A stretch of 64,000 bases of DNA from Colwellia sp. Its GTDB lineage: Bacteria; Pseudomonadota; Gammaproteobacteria; Enterobacterales; Alteromonadaceae. Shown here one piece after another: positions 43,670-53,536 of this stretch. Position numbers and translations under genes: made by a program. The notes under the pieces were generated by a model, which saw only the letters and a list, made by a program, of their open reading frames with translations, was not told the DNA's origin and made no database searches. Each line of letters opens with the position of its first letter. Positions within the stretch are counted from its first letter, which is position 1. The DNA is taken from contig JAPYOP010000003.1 of the NCBI GenBank assembly GCA_029938115.1, forward strand, positions 1 through 64,000, in the 5' to 3' direction.

Positions 43670-46101
43670 GCACATTATTCAACGAGATAAAAACAACCAC
43701 GGTTAGCTTGTCTCGTGTACCTGGTTTTGTAATAACCACCGTTTTCACTTTGTCATTAACTTTAGGTGTTTTGTTGGCTGCTTTTAGTCTTAACCATTTA
43801 TTACTGTTTAAAGCATTACCTTATCCAGATGCCCAACGTCTCATTTTAATGGAGCAAGAATTACAAGAAGGTGAAAGAAAGTTTTCCGGTTCACAATACT
43901 TTGTTGCCCAAAAATTAATGTATCAACAACAAAAAAGCTTAGAGGCCATGGCTTTGGTATTTCGCAGCGACGCAATATTAGCAAGCTTACGCGACAAACC
44001 ATTAATAGAGCTCAGTTATGTTACTCCTGAATATTTCGACCTGTTGGGTACACCTATTCTTATAGGTCGCGCTTTTACCGAGCAAGAAAGCATTGATAAC
44101 AACAAGGCAAGCGCGCTAATTAGCGAACAATTATGGCGTGAAGAATATGGTGCAGATGGCAATATTGTTGGTCAAAATATTACCCTAGGTGAACAGCAAT
44201 ATAAAGTCGTCGGTGTTATTGCTTCCAGTTTTGCTGAGCCGGGTAATTTTGCTGACGATGCTAACTCACAAATCTGGTTACCGTGGGATTTTCATGGTCA
44301 AGATGAAGAAACATGGAACTATATCTACAGTCAAACAGCTGCCATTGGTAAGTTAGCGCCAGCAACAACTATTACCCAAGTAAGCGACGAGTTTAATAGC
44401 CTTGTTGATCCTATATTTCAACAAAATGGCAGAGTTGGCAATGCGAAACATCAAGCAATTATTGCCCAATTCCAAGACTTACAAATTGCCATCATAGGTG
44501 ATAATAAATATATCGTATTATTAATTTTACTGGGTGCAGGGGTGTTGCTACTTATTGCTTGTGCCAATATTACTAACTTATTCTTTTCTAGAGCAGCACA
44601 AAGACAACGAGCATTAGTGATTCAAGCAACGCTAGGGGCAAAGCTCAAACATCTATTTTTTAATATTTGGTTAGAAAGCTTATTACTCTGTGCTGCTTCA
44701 ATGATCATCGGTCTAGTTCTTGCCGGCTGGATTATAAAACTATTGCGTATTACAGCAGGTAACGTTTTGCCACGTTTAGCGGAGTTATCATTAGACATAA
44801 CGTCAGTAGCCTTTGCTTGTATCCTCACCTTAACGTTGTCGTTGATCTTTGCTCTTATTACCTTAAAACTGATTAATTACAAACAGCTAATTTTACAGTT
44901 ACAGTCAAGTGGTAAGGGCACTGGCGCACAGATAAATAGCAAAGTTCGTAATATTTTAATTGCCAGTCAAATTTGTTTAGCAACGCTACTATTAGTAATC
45001 ACCACTTTGGTAATGAATAACGCGCTTAATGTGCTTAATCATCCACTAGGCTTTGAAGATGAAAACCTATATCATCTGGAGCTTGATATTGGTGAAGGTT
45101 ACCCAGAAAAAGAAAGTGAAAGACAGCTTTCTCGTGATTTACTTGCGCAATTACAAAACTTCGACGGTGTTACAGAGATATCACGTACTAGTAATGCTCC
45201 TATCAGGCATGGCAGTAGTAATACTGGCATTTTTAATAGCGACAATGTCAAGTTAGGTCACTTATCTTTTGTAAACATTGATAACAATTATTTTAATACG
45301 GTTGGTTTAACCATGCTTGCTGGCCGAGGTTTTAATCAGCAAGAAGCCAGGGAAGCAAGTGACACTATCATTTTAAGTAAAACTGCTGCGACAAAAATTA
45401 TTGCTAGTATTGGTGATGGTAGCGGAAAAGTTGAAGATATTATTGGTAAGGTAGTTTATTCAGCTGGTGGTGATACTTGGACAGTGGTTGGCGTAGTAGA
45501 CAACATTTATAATCCTTACAACGATGATAAAACGCAGGGGGCGATGATGTATTTCCCCCACTCTCGCACAAATTTCATCATCAGAATGCAAGATGGTAAA
45601 GCTTTAGCGAAAACGGATATTATTAATTTACTTGATGAACACTTTGCTGATATCAAAGTATGGAGTTTCAGCTCAGTCTCAGACATTCATGAGCAGTTGG
45701 TTTACCAGAAAAAACTCACTTTGTGGTTAAGCTTAGTATTAGGTGTTTTTGCTTTGCTCTTGGCGGCGATAGGTATCTATGGTGTTATTAGTTATAACAG
45801 TCAAATGCGACGTTATGAGCTAGGTATTCGTATGGCGTTAGGTGCTAAAAGTCGACGAATGTTATTTGAATTTATTAGCGATTCATTTACGCCTATCGCG
45901 ACAGGTTTTGTATTAAGTTTGGTATTAGCCGTGGTACTTTATAGTTGGGCACAGCAGTATATTAATCAATGGTTGAGTTTTGATTGGTTGATGACTTCTA
46001 GCTGTATACTGGCGTTAATTATCATCGCATTAGCGGCTTGTTATTTTCCTGCGAAAAAGATCATTGCGACAGACCCGATAAAGGCCTTGAGAAATGAATA
46101 A
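43666..46101 (+). CDS. FtsX/MacB-type ABC permease (duplicated core)
   Basis: The 811-aa permease has two FtsX-type membrane halves. The order is one membrane helix (about residues 18-40), a large periplasmic MacB_PCD domain (about 50-240), three helices (about 280-400), one helix (about 428-450), a second periplasmic domain and three C-terminal helices (about 690-805). This duplicated layout is that of the large ADOP-type permeases. It is encoded right after its ATPase with a 4-bp overlap. It probably works with the adaptor at 41701. Confidence 0.92.
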   Translation: MSTLFNEIKTTTVSLSRVPGFVITTVFTLSLTLGVLLAAFSLNHLLLFKALPYPDAQRLILMEQELQEGERKFSGSQYFVAQKLMYQQQKSLEAMALVFRSDAILASLRDKPLIELSYVTPEYFDLLGTPILIGRAFTEQESIDNNKASALISEQLWREEYGADGNIVGQNITLGEQQYKVVGVIASSFAEPGNFADDANSQIWLPWDFHGQDEETWNYIYSQTAAIGKLAPATTITQVSDEFNSLVDPIFQQNGRVGNAKHQAIIAQFQDLQIAIIGDNKYIVLLILLGAGVLLLIACANITNLFFSRAAQRQRALVIQATLGAKLKHLFFNIWLESLLLCAASMIIGLVLAGWIIKLLRITAGNVLPRLAELSLDITSVAFACILTLTLSLIFALITLKLINYKQLILQLQSSGKGTGAQINSKVRNILIASQICLATLLLVITTLVMNNALNVLNHPLGFEDENLYHLELDIGEGYPEKESERQLSRDLLAQLQNFDGVTEISRTSNAPIRHGSSNTGIFNSDNVKLGHLSFVNIDNNYFNTVGLTMLAGRGFNQQEAREASDTIILSKTAATKIIASIGDGSGKVEDIIGKVVYSAGGDTWTVVGVVDNIYNPYNDDKTQGAMMYFPHSRTNFIIRMQDGKALAKTDIINLLDEHFADIKVWSFSSVSDIHEQLVYQKKLTLWLSLVLGVFALLLAAIGIYGVISYNSQMRRYELGIRMALGAKSRRMLFEFISDSFTPIATGFVLSLVLAVVLYSWAQQYINQWLSFDWLMTSSCILALIIIALAACYFPAKKIIATDPIKALRNE

Positions 46102-46137
46102 GTACTAACTAAATGTTAAATAAGTCATGTTAAAGTG

Positions 46138-46161
46138 CGCAGTAGGCATGTGGCTACTGCG
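46138..46161 (+). terminator. Hairpin between permease and response-regulator genes
   Basis: CGCAGTAG (46138-46145) pairs with CTACTGCG (46154-46161) across an 8-nt loop; TCTATTTAT follows. It lies 37 bp after the permease stop. It may be a partial terminator or stabilise the transporter mRNA while lowering regulator expression. Confidence 0.45.
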
Positions 46162-46239
46162 TCTATTTATAAATGTTATTTTAAGCCCGTAAGCTTAGTG
46201 CCAATAAATAAAAAACAATTAACAGAAGATAAAGATAAA

Positions 46240-47592
46240 ATGAAAAAAACAATCATTGTTGTTGATGATCAAAGTGACCTGCGCTTATCCGCTAGATTTG
46301 TGCTCGAAAATTACGGCTTTAACGTCATTGAAGCGGACTCTCCATTACAAGCATTAGATAAAATAGCCGAACAACAAGTTGATTTAATGTTGCTAGATAT
46401 GAATTTTCAATACGATACCACGTCTGGCCAAGAAGGCTTGGACATGTTGAAAACCTTAAAAGACAAAAACTATAGTTTTCCCGTTATTGTTATGACAGCC
46501 TGGTCTACCGTAGAAATTGCCGTTGAAGCTATTAAGCTTGGCGCTAAAGATTTTATTGAAAAACCTTGGAAAAATCAGCGCTTAATTCGTTTAATAGAGC
46601 AACAATTTCAATTAGGATCTGTGCAACTAGAAAACAAACGTCTTAAAGCGCAGCGACCAACGAAAGATATATTCATGTTGGGAGAATCTGCTGCCATGCA
46701 GTTAGTACTTACTCAAGCTAAAAAGCTTGCAGTAACAGACACGCCAATTCTAATAACAGGTGAAAATGGCACAGGTAAAAGTTTGCTAGCCAGTTATATT
46801 CATCAACATTCAGCTCGACATAGTGAAAGTTACGTTACGGTGAACATGGGCGCGATCCCTGAAACATTGTTTGAAAGTGAGCTGTTTGGCCACACTAAAG
46901 GTGCTTTTACCGATGCAAAAAAAGATCGCATGGGGCGCTTTGAAGCAGCACAATCAGGCAGTTTATTTCTCGATGAAATTGGTACTATTCCACTAAATTT
47001 ACAACCTAAACTATTACGTGTGCTTGAGTCAGGTGAGTTTGAAGCGGTCGGCTCAAGTAAAACTTTGCAGGCAGAGGTTCGGCTAATTGCCGCTAGTAAT
47101 ATCGACTTTCAACAGGCCATTGCTAACGGTGAGTTTCGTCAAGACTTGTATTATCGTATCAATACCATCGTGCTCGATATCCCGCCATTACGACAAAGAA
47201 AAGAAGATATATTACCGTTAGCCGAGCATTTTTTGGTGGAGAAAAGTCATAAGTACAATAAAAAGGGACTCTTTTTGTCAAAACAAGCAAAGACGGCCTT
47301 ATGCCAATATGACTGGCCCGGAAACATTCGTGAACTCAGCCATGTGGTTGAGCGCGCTGTTTTATTAAGTGACTCAAATGAGATTCAAGTCAGCGGCTTA
47401 AATGAGCCGTTGACGATAAGTTCGAGTGAGGACATGCCCTTTATGACCATTGATGAGGCTGAGCAGCGATTAATTAAACAAGCCTTAGAAAAAACGAAAG
47501 GAAGAGTGATAGAAGCAGGTGAGTTATTGGGTTTAGGAAAAAATGCAATTTATAGACGATTAGAGAAATATCAAATTGACCAAAAATCTTAG
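46240..47592 (+). CDS. NtrC-family sigma-54-dependent response regulator
   Basis: The 450-aa protein has a receiver domain (phosphoacceptor D53 in LLDMNF), an AAA+ domain (Walker A GENGTGKS near 174, the sigma-54-contacting GAFTDA near 221, Walker B LFLDEIG near 244) and a C-terminal Fis-type helix-turn-helix (AGELLGLGKNAIYRRLEKY). It should activate a sigma-54 promoter when phosphorylated by the kinase that follows. The promoter at 41634 at the head of the operon is the obvious target, giving positive autoregulation. ATG 46240 is chosen because the receiver domain begins directly after it. Confidence 0.95.
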   Translation: MKKTIIVVDDQSDLRLSARFVLENYGFNVIEADSPLQALDKIAEQQVDLMLLDMNFQYDTTSGQEGLDMLKTLKDKNYSFPVIVMTAWSTVEIAVEAIKLGAKDFIEKPWKNQRLIRLIEQQFQLGSVQLENKRLKAQRPTKDIFMLGESAAMQLVLTQAKKLAVTDTPILITGENGTGKSLLASYIHQHSARHSESYVTVNMGAIPETLFESELFGHTKGAFTDAKKDRMGRFEAAQSGSLFLDEIGTIPLNLQPKLLRVLESGEFEAVGSSKTLQAEVRLIAASNIDFQQAIANGEFRQDLYYRINTIVLDIPPLRQRKEDILPLAEHFLVEKSHKYNKKGLFLSKQAKTALCQYDWPGNIRELSHVVERAVLLSDSNEIQVSGLNEPLTISSSEDMPFMTIDEAEQRLIKQALEKTKGRVIEAGELLGLGKNAIYRRLEKYQIDQKS

Positions 47593-48967
47593 CCTAGAGC
47601 AGCGACATAGCCCAGAGCAACAGCCTAGCCTAGAACAACGGCTTGGCTGGCTGCTTATAGCAATTATATCACCAACAATAGCCATCTTTATTGCCTCTGG
47701 ATTTGCTCTTGAGTTTGATTGGGTTCTTTGGTTAACACTCAGTTTGTTGCTTATCGTTATATATTGCAGCTTAGTTGTCGCGATATATCGATTAACTATC
47801 GCGCCTTATTACAGTTTAACAAGCTTAGTTGACGCACTAAAAATGGAAGACTACAGTCTCCGAGCTAAGTCACCTTACTCTCAGGGCATTGTCGCGACAT
47901 TGTTTGATGAACTATCATCTTTAAGTCAAAACTTGCAAGTAAGTAAAAATCGTTACGATCAGCAGATGTTTTTATTGTATGGTCTTATCGAGCAATTAGA
48001 CTCACCAGTCCTTATTCTTAATCAAAAAAATCAGCTGCAGCATGCTAATCCGGCAGTAGGGCTTTTATTTTCAGTGCCATGGCAAACGTTAAAGCAAAGT
48101 CCGGCTGAAAAGTTAGGCTTAGAAAAACATGACGGTTTATGGCGTTTTTCTGAAAACAATGCCTTCAATATGACAAGTAACTGGCAGATAAGACAAAGTG
48201 AATTCAAAGACAATAGCAATAATTATCACTTACTGATGTTGAATAATATTACGCTAGAGCTGCAAAAAAATGAGCAGCAGGCTTGGCAAGATATTATCCG
48301 AATTCTTAATCATGAGGTGCGAAATTCTTTAACACCTATCTCAACACTAAGCCAAAACTTACTTGAAATGCCTAATTTAACGGCTGAAAAATGTCAGCAA
48401 GCTATTAAGATTATAGATAGTCGAAGCAATAACTTGTTGCAGTTTATCGACAGTTATTCAGACTTAGCTAAACTGCCATCACCCAATTATCAGAATTTTG
48501 ATTTAGCCGAACTGTTAAACGATATTACTAGCCTAGTGCAACAAGTAACCGTGAATTTATCTAGCGCCTTATTTATCAACGCAGATAAGGGACAGCTTGA
48601 GCAAGTACTATTAAACCTGATTAAAAATGCTAAAGAAGCGCAGAACGCAAACAAAACTCCAAACAATAACTTAAGCAATGATTTAAACAGCCAAAATATA
48701 AACAAGAATATAAACAAGAGTATAGAAATACAGGTTTGTAAAACAGCGCAGCAGATTGTCATTAAAGTATTAGATCAAGGATGTGGTATTGCCAACACCG
48801 CAAACTTATTTGTTCCGTTTTACACTACCAAAGCTACGGGCTCAGGCATCGGTTTAGCCTTAAGTAGACAAATAATAAGAAACCATAAAGGTGAGCTGTC
48901 ATTAGTAAACCGAACCAACTCACAAGGTGCTGTTGCGACCATTAGTTTTCCTGTTTATCTTTGCTAA
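47576..48967 (+). CDS. NtrY-type sensor histidine kinase
   Basis: The 463-aa kinase has two N-terminal membrane helices (about residues 24-46 and 51-72), a HAMP/PAS-like linker, the phosphoacceptor H246 in HEVRNSLTP, and an ATPase domain with N-box NLIKNAKEAQ, G1 DQGCGI and G2 GSGIGLAL. An asparagine-rich insert lies between N-box and G1. It begins at a TTG overlapping the regulator gene by 17 bp, since no ATG lies before the first membrane helix. With no sizeable periplasmic loop, it probably senses within or near the membrane. Confidence 0.92.
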   Translation: MTKNLSLEQRHSPEQQPSLEQRLGWLLIAIISPTIAIFIASGFALEFDWVLWLTLSLLLIVIYCSLVVAIYRLTIAPYYSLTSLVDALKMEDYSLRAKSPYSQGIVATLFDELSSLSQNLQVSKNRYDQQMFLLYGLIEQLDSPVLILNQKNQLQHANPAVGLLFSVPWQTLKQSPAEKLGLEKHDGLWRFSENNAFNMTSNWQIRQSEFKDNSNNYHLLMLNNITLELQKNEQQAWQDIIRILNHEVRNSLTPISTLSQNLLEMPNLTAEKCQQAIKIIDSRSNNLLQFIDSYSDLAKLPSPNYQNFDLAELLNDITSLVQQVTVNLSSALFINADKGQLEQVLLNLIKNAKEAQNANKTPNNNLSNDLNSQNINKNINKSIEIQVCKTAQQIVIKVLDQGCGIANTANLFVPFYTTKATGSGIGLALSRQIIRNHKGELSLVNRTNSQGAVATISFPVYLC

Positions 48968-49059
48968 GACAGGAAAGCTAATGATTTCACTAGAAAGAGC
49001 CCTGTTTTAATGTCTACTTTTGAGGAACCAAATTTTTAAAGCTTTTAATACGCTCAGAT

Positions 49060-49492
49060 TCTTTGGGGCACACTTTGTTGAAATTGAAGCAGATCTAGCC
49101 ACTGAACAAACAAGATTCTTGATTATTTAGCGACTCAATACTGTGGCACTATTATTAATCCGCCAGTGATGAAAAATAAAATCATTGACGCAGCTATCTG
49201 TTGCATGGGCTTTCATTCTTTGAGTAAATGATATTTGATGAACAAACATGTGAAAACATTAATGCAAATCTGTTAGATTATAAACTTCTTAGTACTGCTA
49301 ATTTTTTTTGGTAAGCACAAGTATTGTTTGAAGCGTTTTATGACAGTGTTGGTCCTTTTTTACGCTCGTGGGACCGGTAAGTCGCTCATAGGTGCTGCTG
49401 TTGTTGCTCAAACCATGTATAACGCTACTGGTGCTCGTATGGGTTTTTTGATGACGCCAGAGCGAGTATTGAATGCGTTAGGGAAAATTTAA
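49060..49492 (+). pseudogene. Remnant of an XDH/aldehyde-oxidase molybdopterin-binding subunit
   Basis: Two pieces resemble the C-terminal part of the large XDH-type subunit. The first, at about 49060-49240, reads GAHFVEIEADLATEQTRF and then, after a frameshift, DYLATQYCGTIINPP, matching the family's AxFAEVEVD...DxGRxxNP region. The second, at about 49355-49492, reads GAAVVAQTMYNATGARM and MTPERVLNAL before a TAA, matching the C-terminal end. The sequence between is scrambled and the rest of the gene is absent. The gene for its maturation factor, xdhC, follows 51 bp later. The rest of 48968-49543 holds nothing else I can name. Confidence 0.72.
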
Positions 49493-49543
49493 AGGTTTTA
49501 GTTGAAGCTTTAGTGAAGGTTAGGATAAAGGTAAGATAGAACA

Positions 49544-50608
49544 ATGAATCATTTATACCATTTACTTGAAAAGTATTTATCACAACATAGCGAAGAGCAA
49601 TGGTCGTGCGCTTCCGTAGTGACTAAATCTGGCTCAAGCTATCGCTGGCCAGGCGCGATGATGATGATCAGTCCATGGGGTAAAAGCTATGGTTTGGTCA
49701 GTGGAGGCTGCCTTGAGTCTGATGTGATTCGTCGTGCGCAAAAAGTATGGCAAATGGGACAAACCGACTATGTTATCTACGATACTGCGGATGAAGAGAG
49801 TTTTGCCGCCAGTTTAGGTTTAGGTTGTAACGGTAAAGTTGGTGTATTGATTCAAGCTATTTCGCCTCAACATCATGAATTATTAACCACGCTTTATCAC
49901 CGTATGCAAAACAAGCAAGCCAGTTATTTGCTGCAATGTTTTCAAGCAAACATTAGCGACCATATCAATCACTGGGTTTTATTTGATGAGTCAGGTGAAC
50001 TTGTTATTTCTACCTTGAATGAAAGTACTGCTGATGATAATGCTAAACTTCAACTAATTGACGGTTTTGATAGACTAAAAGAGCAATTACCCGATAGGCA
50101 ATCAGTACACGTTGCAGGAGATAATCACTGGGCAATAGCTAAAATTACGCCACCTAAACACCTATGGGTGCTTGGTGGAGGACTTGATGCAGAGCCTGTG
50201 GTTGAACTGGCATCAACGCTGGGTTGGCTAGTGACTGTGGTTGATCACCGTGTTGGTTATGCCCGCGAAGCTAATTTTTCTAAAGCTAAAAATGTGTTGA
50301 ATTTAATGCCAGGAAAAGCAGCACAACAAGGTGGTTTTCAATTATCTGATGCTTTCATTTGTATGACTCATAATAAAAATATTGATGCAGACTGGATGAA
50401 AGAGCTTGCTGGCGCATCTCAGGCTAAATATATCGCTCTATTAGGGCCTACTTCACGTAAAGATGAAGTGATGGCTATGGCACAAGTGTCTCACTCATTT
50501 AGTAAAAAGGTTAATGGTCCTGCAGGTAGCGAGTATATTCGTGGAGATTTGCCAGAATCAATTGCTTTATCTATGATTACTCAGTGTCATATTGCACTGC
50601 AGCAATAG
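49544..50608 (+). CDS. xdhC: XdhC/CoxI-type molybdenum-cofactor maturation protein
   Basis: The 354-aa protein has the XdhC/CoxI N-terminal part (GSSYRWPGAMMMISPWGKSYGLVSGGCLESDV near residues 30-60, in pieces) and a C-terminal Rossmann domain (LWVLGGGLDAEPVVELA near 208, VVDHRVGYA near 231, GPTSRKDEV). These proteins bind and sulphurate molybdopterin cofactor and insert it into XDH-type enzymes. Its presumed client, just upstream, is a pseudogene, so it is an orphan here unless it serves another enzyme elsewhere. AAGGTAAG precedes the ATG. Confidence 0.88.
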   Translation: MNHLYHLLEKYLSQHSEEQWSCASVVTKSGSSYRWPGAMMMISPWGKSYGLVSGGCLESDVIRRAQKVWQMGQTDYVIYDTADEESFAASLGLGCNGKVGVLIQAISPQHHELLTTLYHRMQNKQASYLLQCFQANISDHINHWVLFDESGELVISTLNESTADDNAKLQLIDGFDRLKEQLPDRQSVHVAGDNHWAIAKITPPKHLWVLGGGLDAEPVVELASTLGWLVTVVDHRVGYAREANFSKAKNVLNLMPGKAAQQGGFQLSDAFICMTHNKNIDADWMKELAGASQAKYIALLGPTSRKDEVMAMAQVSHSFSKKVNGPAGSEYIRGDLPESIALSMITQCHIALQQ

Positions 50609-50657
50609 CTTAGTATGAAATTATAATAAACAATAAATTGAAAAAATAGGAAGGTAA

Positions 50658-51479
50658 ATGCTAGAACTGCACAGTTTTCATCGGATTTGGTGTTTAGCGA
50701 AGTTTGAATTAATTCGAATGTTTTTAACTAAACGGGGAGGCATAGCTATAGCGGCTTTTGCAACGGCTTGGTTATTTATTTTTTATTACGCCATCAGCAC
50801 TGCTCAAGAACTAGTCTCTTCTGATATTTTTGTAACCATCGCCTATCAAATTTTTAGTGGCGCAAGCATGAGAGAGCTACTTAGCTGGCCAGTGCCTGAA
50901 CTCTCGGTATTTTGGGTAGTGGCAGTTTATTCCTTTCCTATTTTTTCTTTAATCGCGGCAAGTGATCAAACTTGTGCAGATCGTAGTAGAGGCACTTTAA
51001 GATTTATTGCTTTACGGGCGACAAGGTCTGAAATTTTATTCGGTCGATTTTTGGGGCAAGTGTTAATTTTGTCTGTATTAATCGCATGTACACTTATTGC
51101 TACTGTATTAATGGCAAGCTATAGAGATGCAAGCCTATTTTTTGTTGGGTTAATAAAATCATTGGATATATTCAAAAGTATCCTTATTGCAGTAATGCCG
51201 TTTATTGCTTTAATGGCTTTTTTTAATAGTTTCATCCGTTCAGCTCGTTTAGCCATAATTGTCAGTTTTTTGTTTTTTGGATTAATTCCTATTGGTATCG
51301 CCTTTATTGAATATAAGTTAGGCATGAGTATTTATTTAACTTATCTTATTCCCGGTGTGCAGCTAAGTGACGTAATTAACCAAAAGAATGTGTTTCTTAG
51401 TGGTTATTACATTCCATTAGCTCAGGTGTGCGGGTACTTACTGGTAGGAAATATTATTATGAAAAGGAGTTCACTATGA
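50658..51479 (+). CDS. ABC-2-type transporter permease
   Basis: The 273-aa membrane protein has six predicted helices (about residues 28-48, 88-108, 130-155, 168-188, 195-215 and 240-262) with SFPIFSLIAASDQTCADRSRGTLRFIALR typical of ABC-2 permeases (in parts). AGGAAGG lies before the ATG. Its stop overlaps the start of the ATPase gene by 4 bp (ATGA). The pair forms a small exporter of the Nod/ABC-2 type; the cargo is unknown. Confidence 0.88.
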   Translation: MLELHSFHRIWCLAKFELIRMFLTKRGGIAIAAFATAWLFIFYYAISTAQELVSSDIFVTIAYQIFSGASMRELLSWPVPELSVFWVVAVYSFPIFSLIAASDQTCADRSRGTLRFIALRATRSEILFGRFLGQVLILSVLIACTLIATVLMASYRDASLFFVGLIKSLDIFKSILIAVMPFIALMAFFNSFIRSARLAIIVSFLFFGLIPIGIAFIEYKLGMSIYLTYLIPGVQLSDVINQKNVFLSGYYIPLAQVCGYLLVGNIIMKRSSL

Positions 51480-52375
51480 GTTCTTTGATTCAAGTAACGG
51501 GACTGAATAAATTTTTTGGTGAGAAACAAGCGCTTAATAATGTCGATTTTGAAATTGAAAAAGGGGCGCCTGTTGCACTCGTTGGCCCTAATGGGGCAGG
51601 TAAAACAACGTTATTTAGTGTTTTATGTGGTTATATTCAACCAAGTTCGGGTAGTGTTGAGATATTTGGTGCGCGACCTGGTAGTAAGGCTACATTTGGC
51701 CGATTAGCCGCTTTACCACAAGATGCACAATTAGACCCTCGTTTTTCTATTGCTCATCAACTAAGTTTTTATGGACAACTACAAGGTTTTAATAAAAAGA
51801 AAAGTAAGTTTGAAGTTGAACGAACCCTTGATTTAGTGGGCCTGTCTGATGCCTTAAATGAAAAACCTGATGCATTATCACATGGTATGAGAAAGCGGGT
51901 GACCATAGCGCAAGCTTTAATGGGAACACCTGATATTGTAATGCTTGACGAAGCAACTTCAGGACTTGACCCACTACACGCGAGAGAAGTACGACAATTA
52001 GTCGCCTCTTTAGCTAGCGAAGTTACCTTTATTTTAAGTTCTCACGATTTAAATGAACTTGAGCGTCTATGCCAACAAGTACTTTATTTAGATAAAGGCA
52101 TATTGCAGCGTCATAAAACCCTAGCGAATGATATTGATTATAGCTACTTTACTTTGCGTATGGAGAAACAAGAGTCTGGTTTAATTGAGGGCTTAAAATC
52201 AATGAAACAAGTCGTTGACGTGGTGAATTCTCAAGATAGAGAATACCTGATCAGTGTTCAAAAAAATGGTGGTAAAACGCCTTTAGATATTCAGATTTTA
52301 CAAATGTGTCATCAACAAAAATGGTCATATCGACAATTAATAAACGGTAAAACTTTGGAAAACCAGCTATTTTAA
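51476..52375 (+). CDS. ABC-2 transporter ATPase
   Basis: The 299-aa ATPase has Walker A GPNGAGKTT near residue 38, signature LSHGMRKR near 137, Walker B IVMLDEATSGLD near 155 and H-loop SSHDLNEL. The C-terminal ~80 residues form the accessory region usual in ABC-2 ATPases. I use ATG 51476, coupled to the permease stop, rather than a start 16 codons upstream in the overlapping frame. Signature LSHGMRKR rather than LSGGQ is common in this branch. Confidence 0.92.
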   Translation: MSSLIQVTGLNKFFGEKQALNNVDFEIEKGAPVALVGPNGAGKTTLFSVLCGYIQPSSGSVEIFGARPGSKATFGRLAALPQDAQLDPRFSIAHQLSFYGQLQGFNKKKSKFEVERTLDLVGLSDALNEKPDALSHGMRKRVTIAQALMGTPDIVMLDEATSGLDPLHAREVRQLVASLASEVTFILSSHDLNELERLCQQVLYLDKGILQRHKTLANDIDYSYFTLRMEKQESGLIEGLKSMKQVVDVVNSQDREYLISVQKNGGKTPLDIQILQMCHQQKWSYRQLINGKTLENQLF

Positions 52376-52624
52376 TAGTGGATTAAGCTTCTTCCAATAC
52401 CAGGTTAAGAATGACTGTTCTATAGCGTCTGAAAATATGTTCGTCTACAAAAACCATCCTTTGGTCTATAATTGCTAGAGCTTCAACGCACAGCTCTTTT
52501 GGTGACGAGTTTTGTCTGGTAACCTGATTTTTCATTGGCCAAAAGTAGCACATATCATGCATTCTGTTTATCTATCAATAACAAATGTATCTATTGTAAA
52601 CTCATAAATGACGAGTACATAAAA

Positions 52625-53536
52625 ATGATAAAAAAATTATTAACTTCTTCTGTATTTATTTGCTTAGTCGTATTTTCTCAATCTAGCTACGCCAAGGGCA
52701 ACTCTTCAGAAATTCATTATAAAAATATAAAAATATCACCCGATGGCACATATTTAGCCATATCTCTCATCTTAGATGGAATATCATCTTTAGTTTTTCG
52801 TGACAGAGAAACAGATGAAATACTTGGTTTAACTAACTTTCCAAAAACATTGCTACTTGGTGATTACTATTGGGTGAATAATGAGCGTGTGGTATTTAAA
52901 GTTAATGATAAGGTTAAATGGAGTGATAAACCTCAGTTTTATGGTGAGCTATTTGCAATAAATTTTGATAGCTCTAAAGCTGATGTGATTTATGGTTATA
53001 GTAATGGTGAAAAGAAAATCGGCAGTCGTGCTAAAAAAAAGAAGGCAACTTTTGGTTGGGGTGATATTATCGACACTTTACCTAATGACAGAAAGCACAT
53101 ATTGATCAGTTCTACATCAATGAATTCACTTCCAGATAGTTTAGCGACTGTATATAAACTTAACGTATACACAGGATTAATAAAAAACAGACTGAAATCA
53201 TCACTGTCATTGTCAACACCTATAACCAATACTTTTGATGACTTAGTTGCAGTTGTAGGTAAAACAGTTAACGAGCAACTTATCAGCACCTTTCCAAATA
53301 AAAAAATCAGCATCAGCAGTAAAACCCGTAAAGGCAACTTACTTATTGTTGCCGCATATAAAAGCGAGTCCTCAGGAGCGCTCTATTTATTTAACATAGA
53401 GAAAAATCAGCTAAAATATTTGAATAACTTTGAAAAGGATTTAATTGAAGCTGAATTTTCATCTGTAGATAACAAAAAACAGGTGAGCTTCAACTATAAT
53501 ACAAACCGTTTATATCCAAGTGGATATAAAGGTTAA
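52625..53536 (+). CDS. Secreted orphan beta-propeller-like protein (S9 peptidase N-terminal type)
   Basis: The 303-aa protein has a signal peptide (residues 1-23, cleavage near SYA-KG). The mature part resembles the N-terminal propeller of S9 prolyl-oligopeptidase-like proteins of marine bacteria: ISPDGTYLAI, VFRDRETDEI, YYWVNNERVVFKV, YGELFAINFD. The catalytic hydrolase domain that should follow is missing and no remnant follows in the 114-bp gap. It may be a truncated gene or a stand-alone sensor or binding protein. It lies directly before the LytS/LytTR pair, so a role in its signal is possible. Confidence 0.65.
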   Translation: MIKKLLTSSVFICLVVFSQSSYAKGNSSEIHYKNIKISPDGTYLAISLILDGISSLVFRDRETDEILGLTNFPKTLLLGDYYWVNNERVVFKVNDKVKWSDKPQFYGELFAINFDSSKADVIYGYSNGEKKIGSRAKKKKATFGWGDIIDTLPNDRKHILISSTSMNSLPDSLATVYKLNVYTGLIKNRLKSSLSLSTPITNTFDDLVAVVGKTVNEQLISTFPNKKISISSKTRKGNLLIVAAYKSESSGALYLFNIEKNQLKYLNNFEKDLIEAEFSSVDNKKQVSFNYNTNRLYPSGYKG

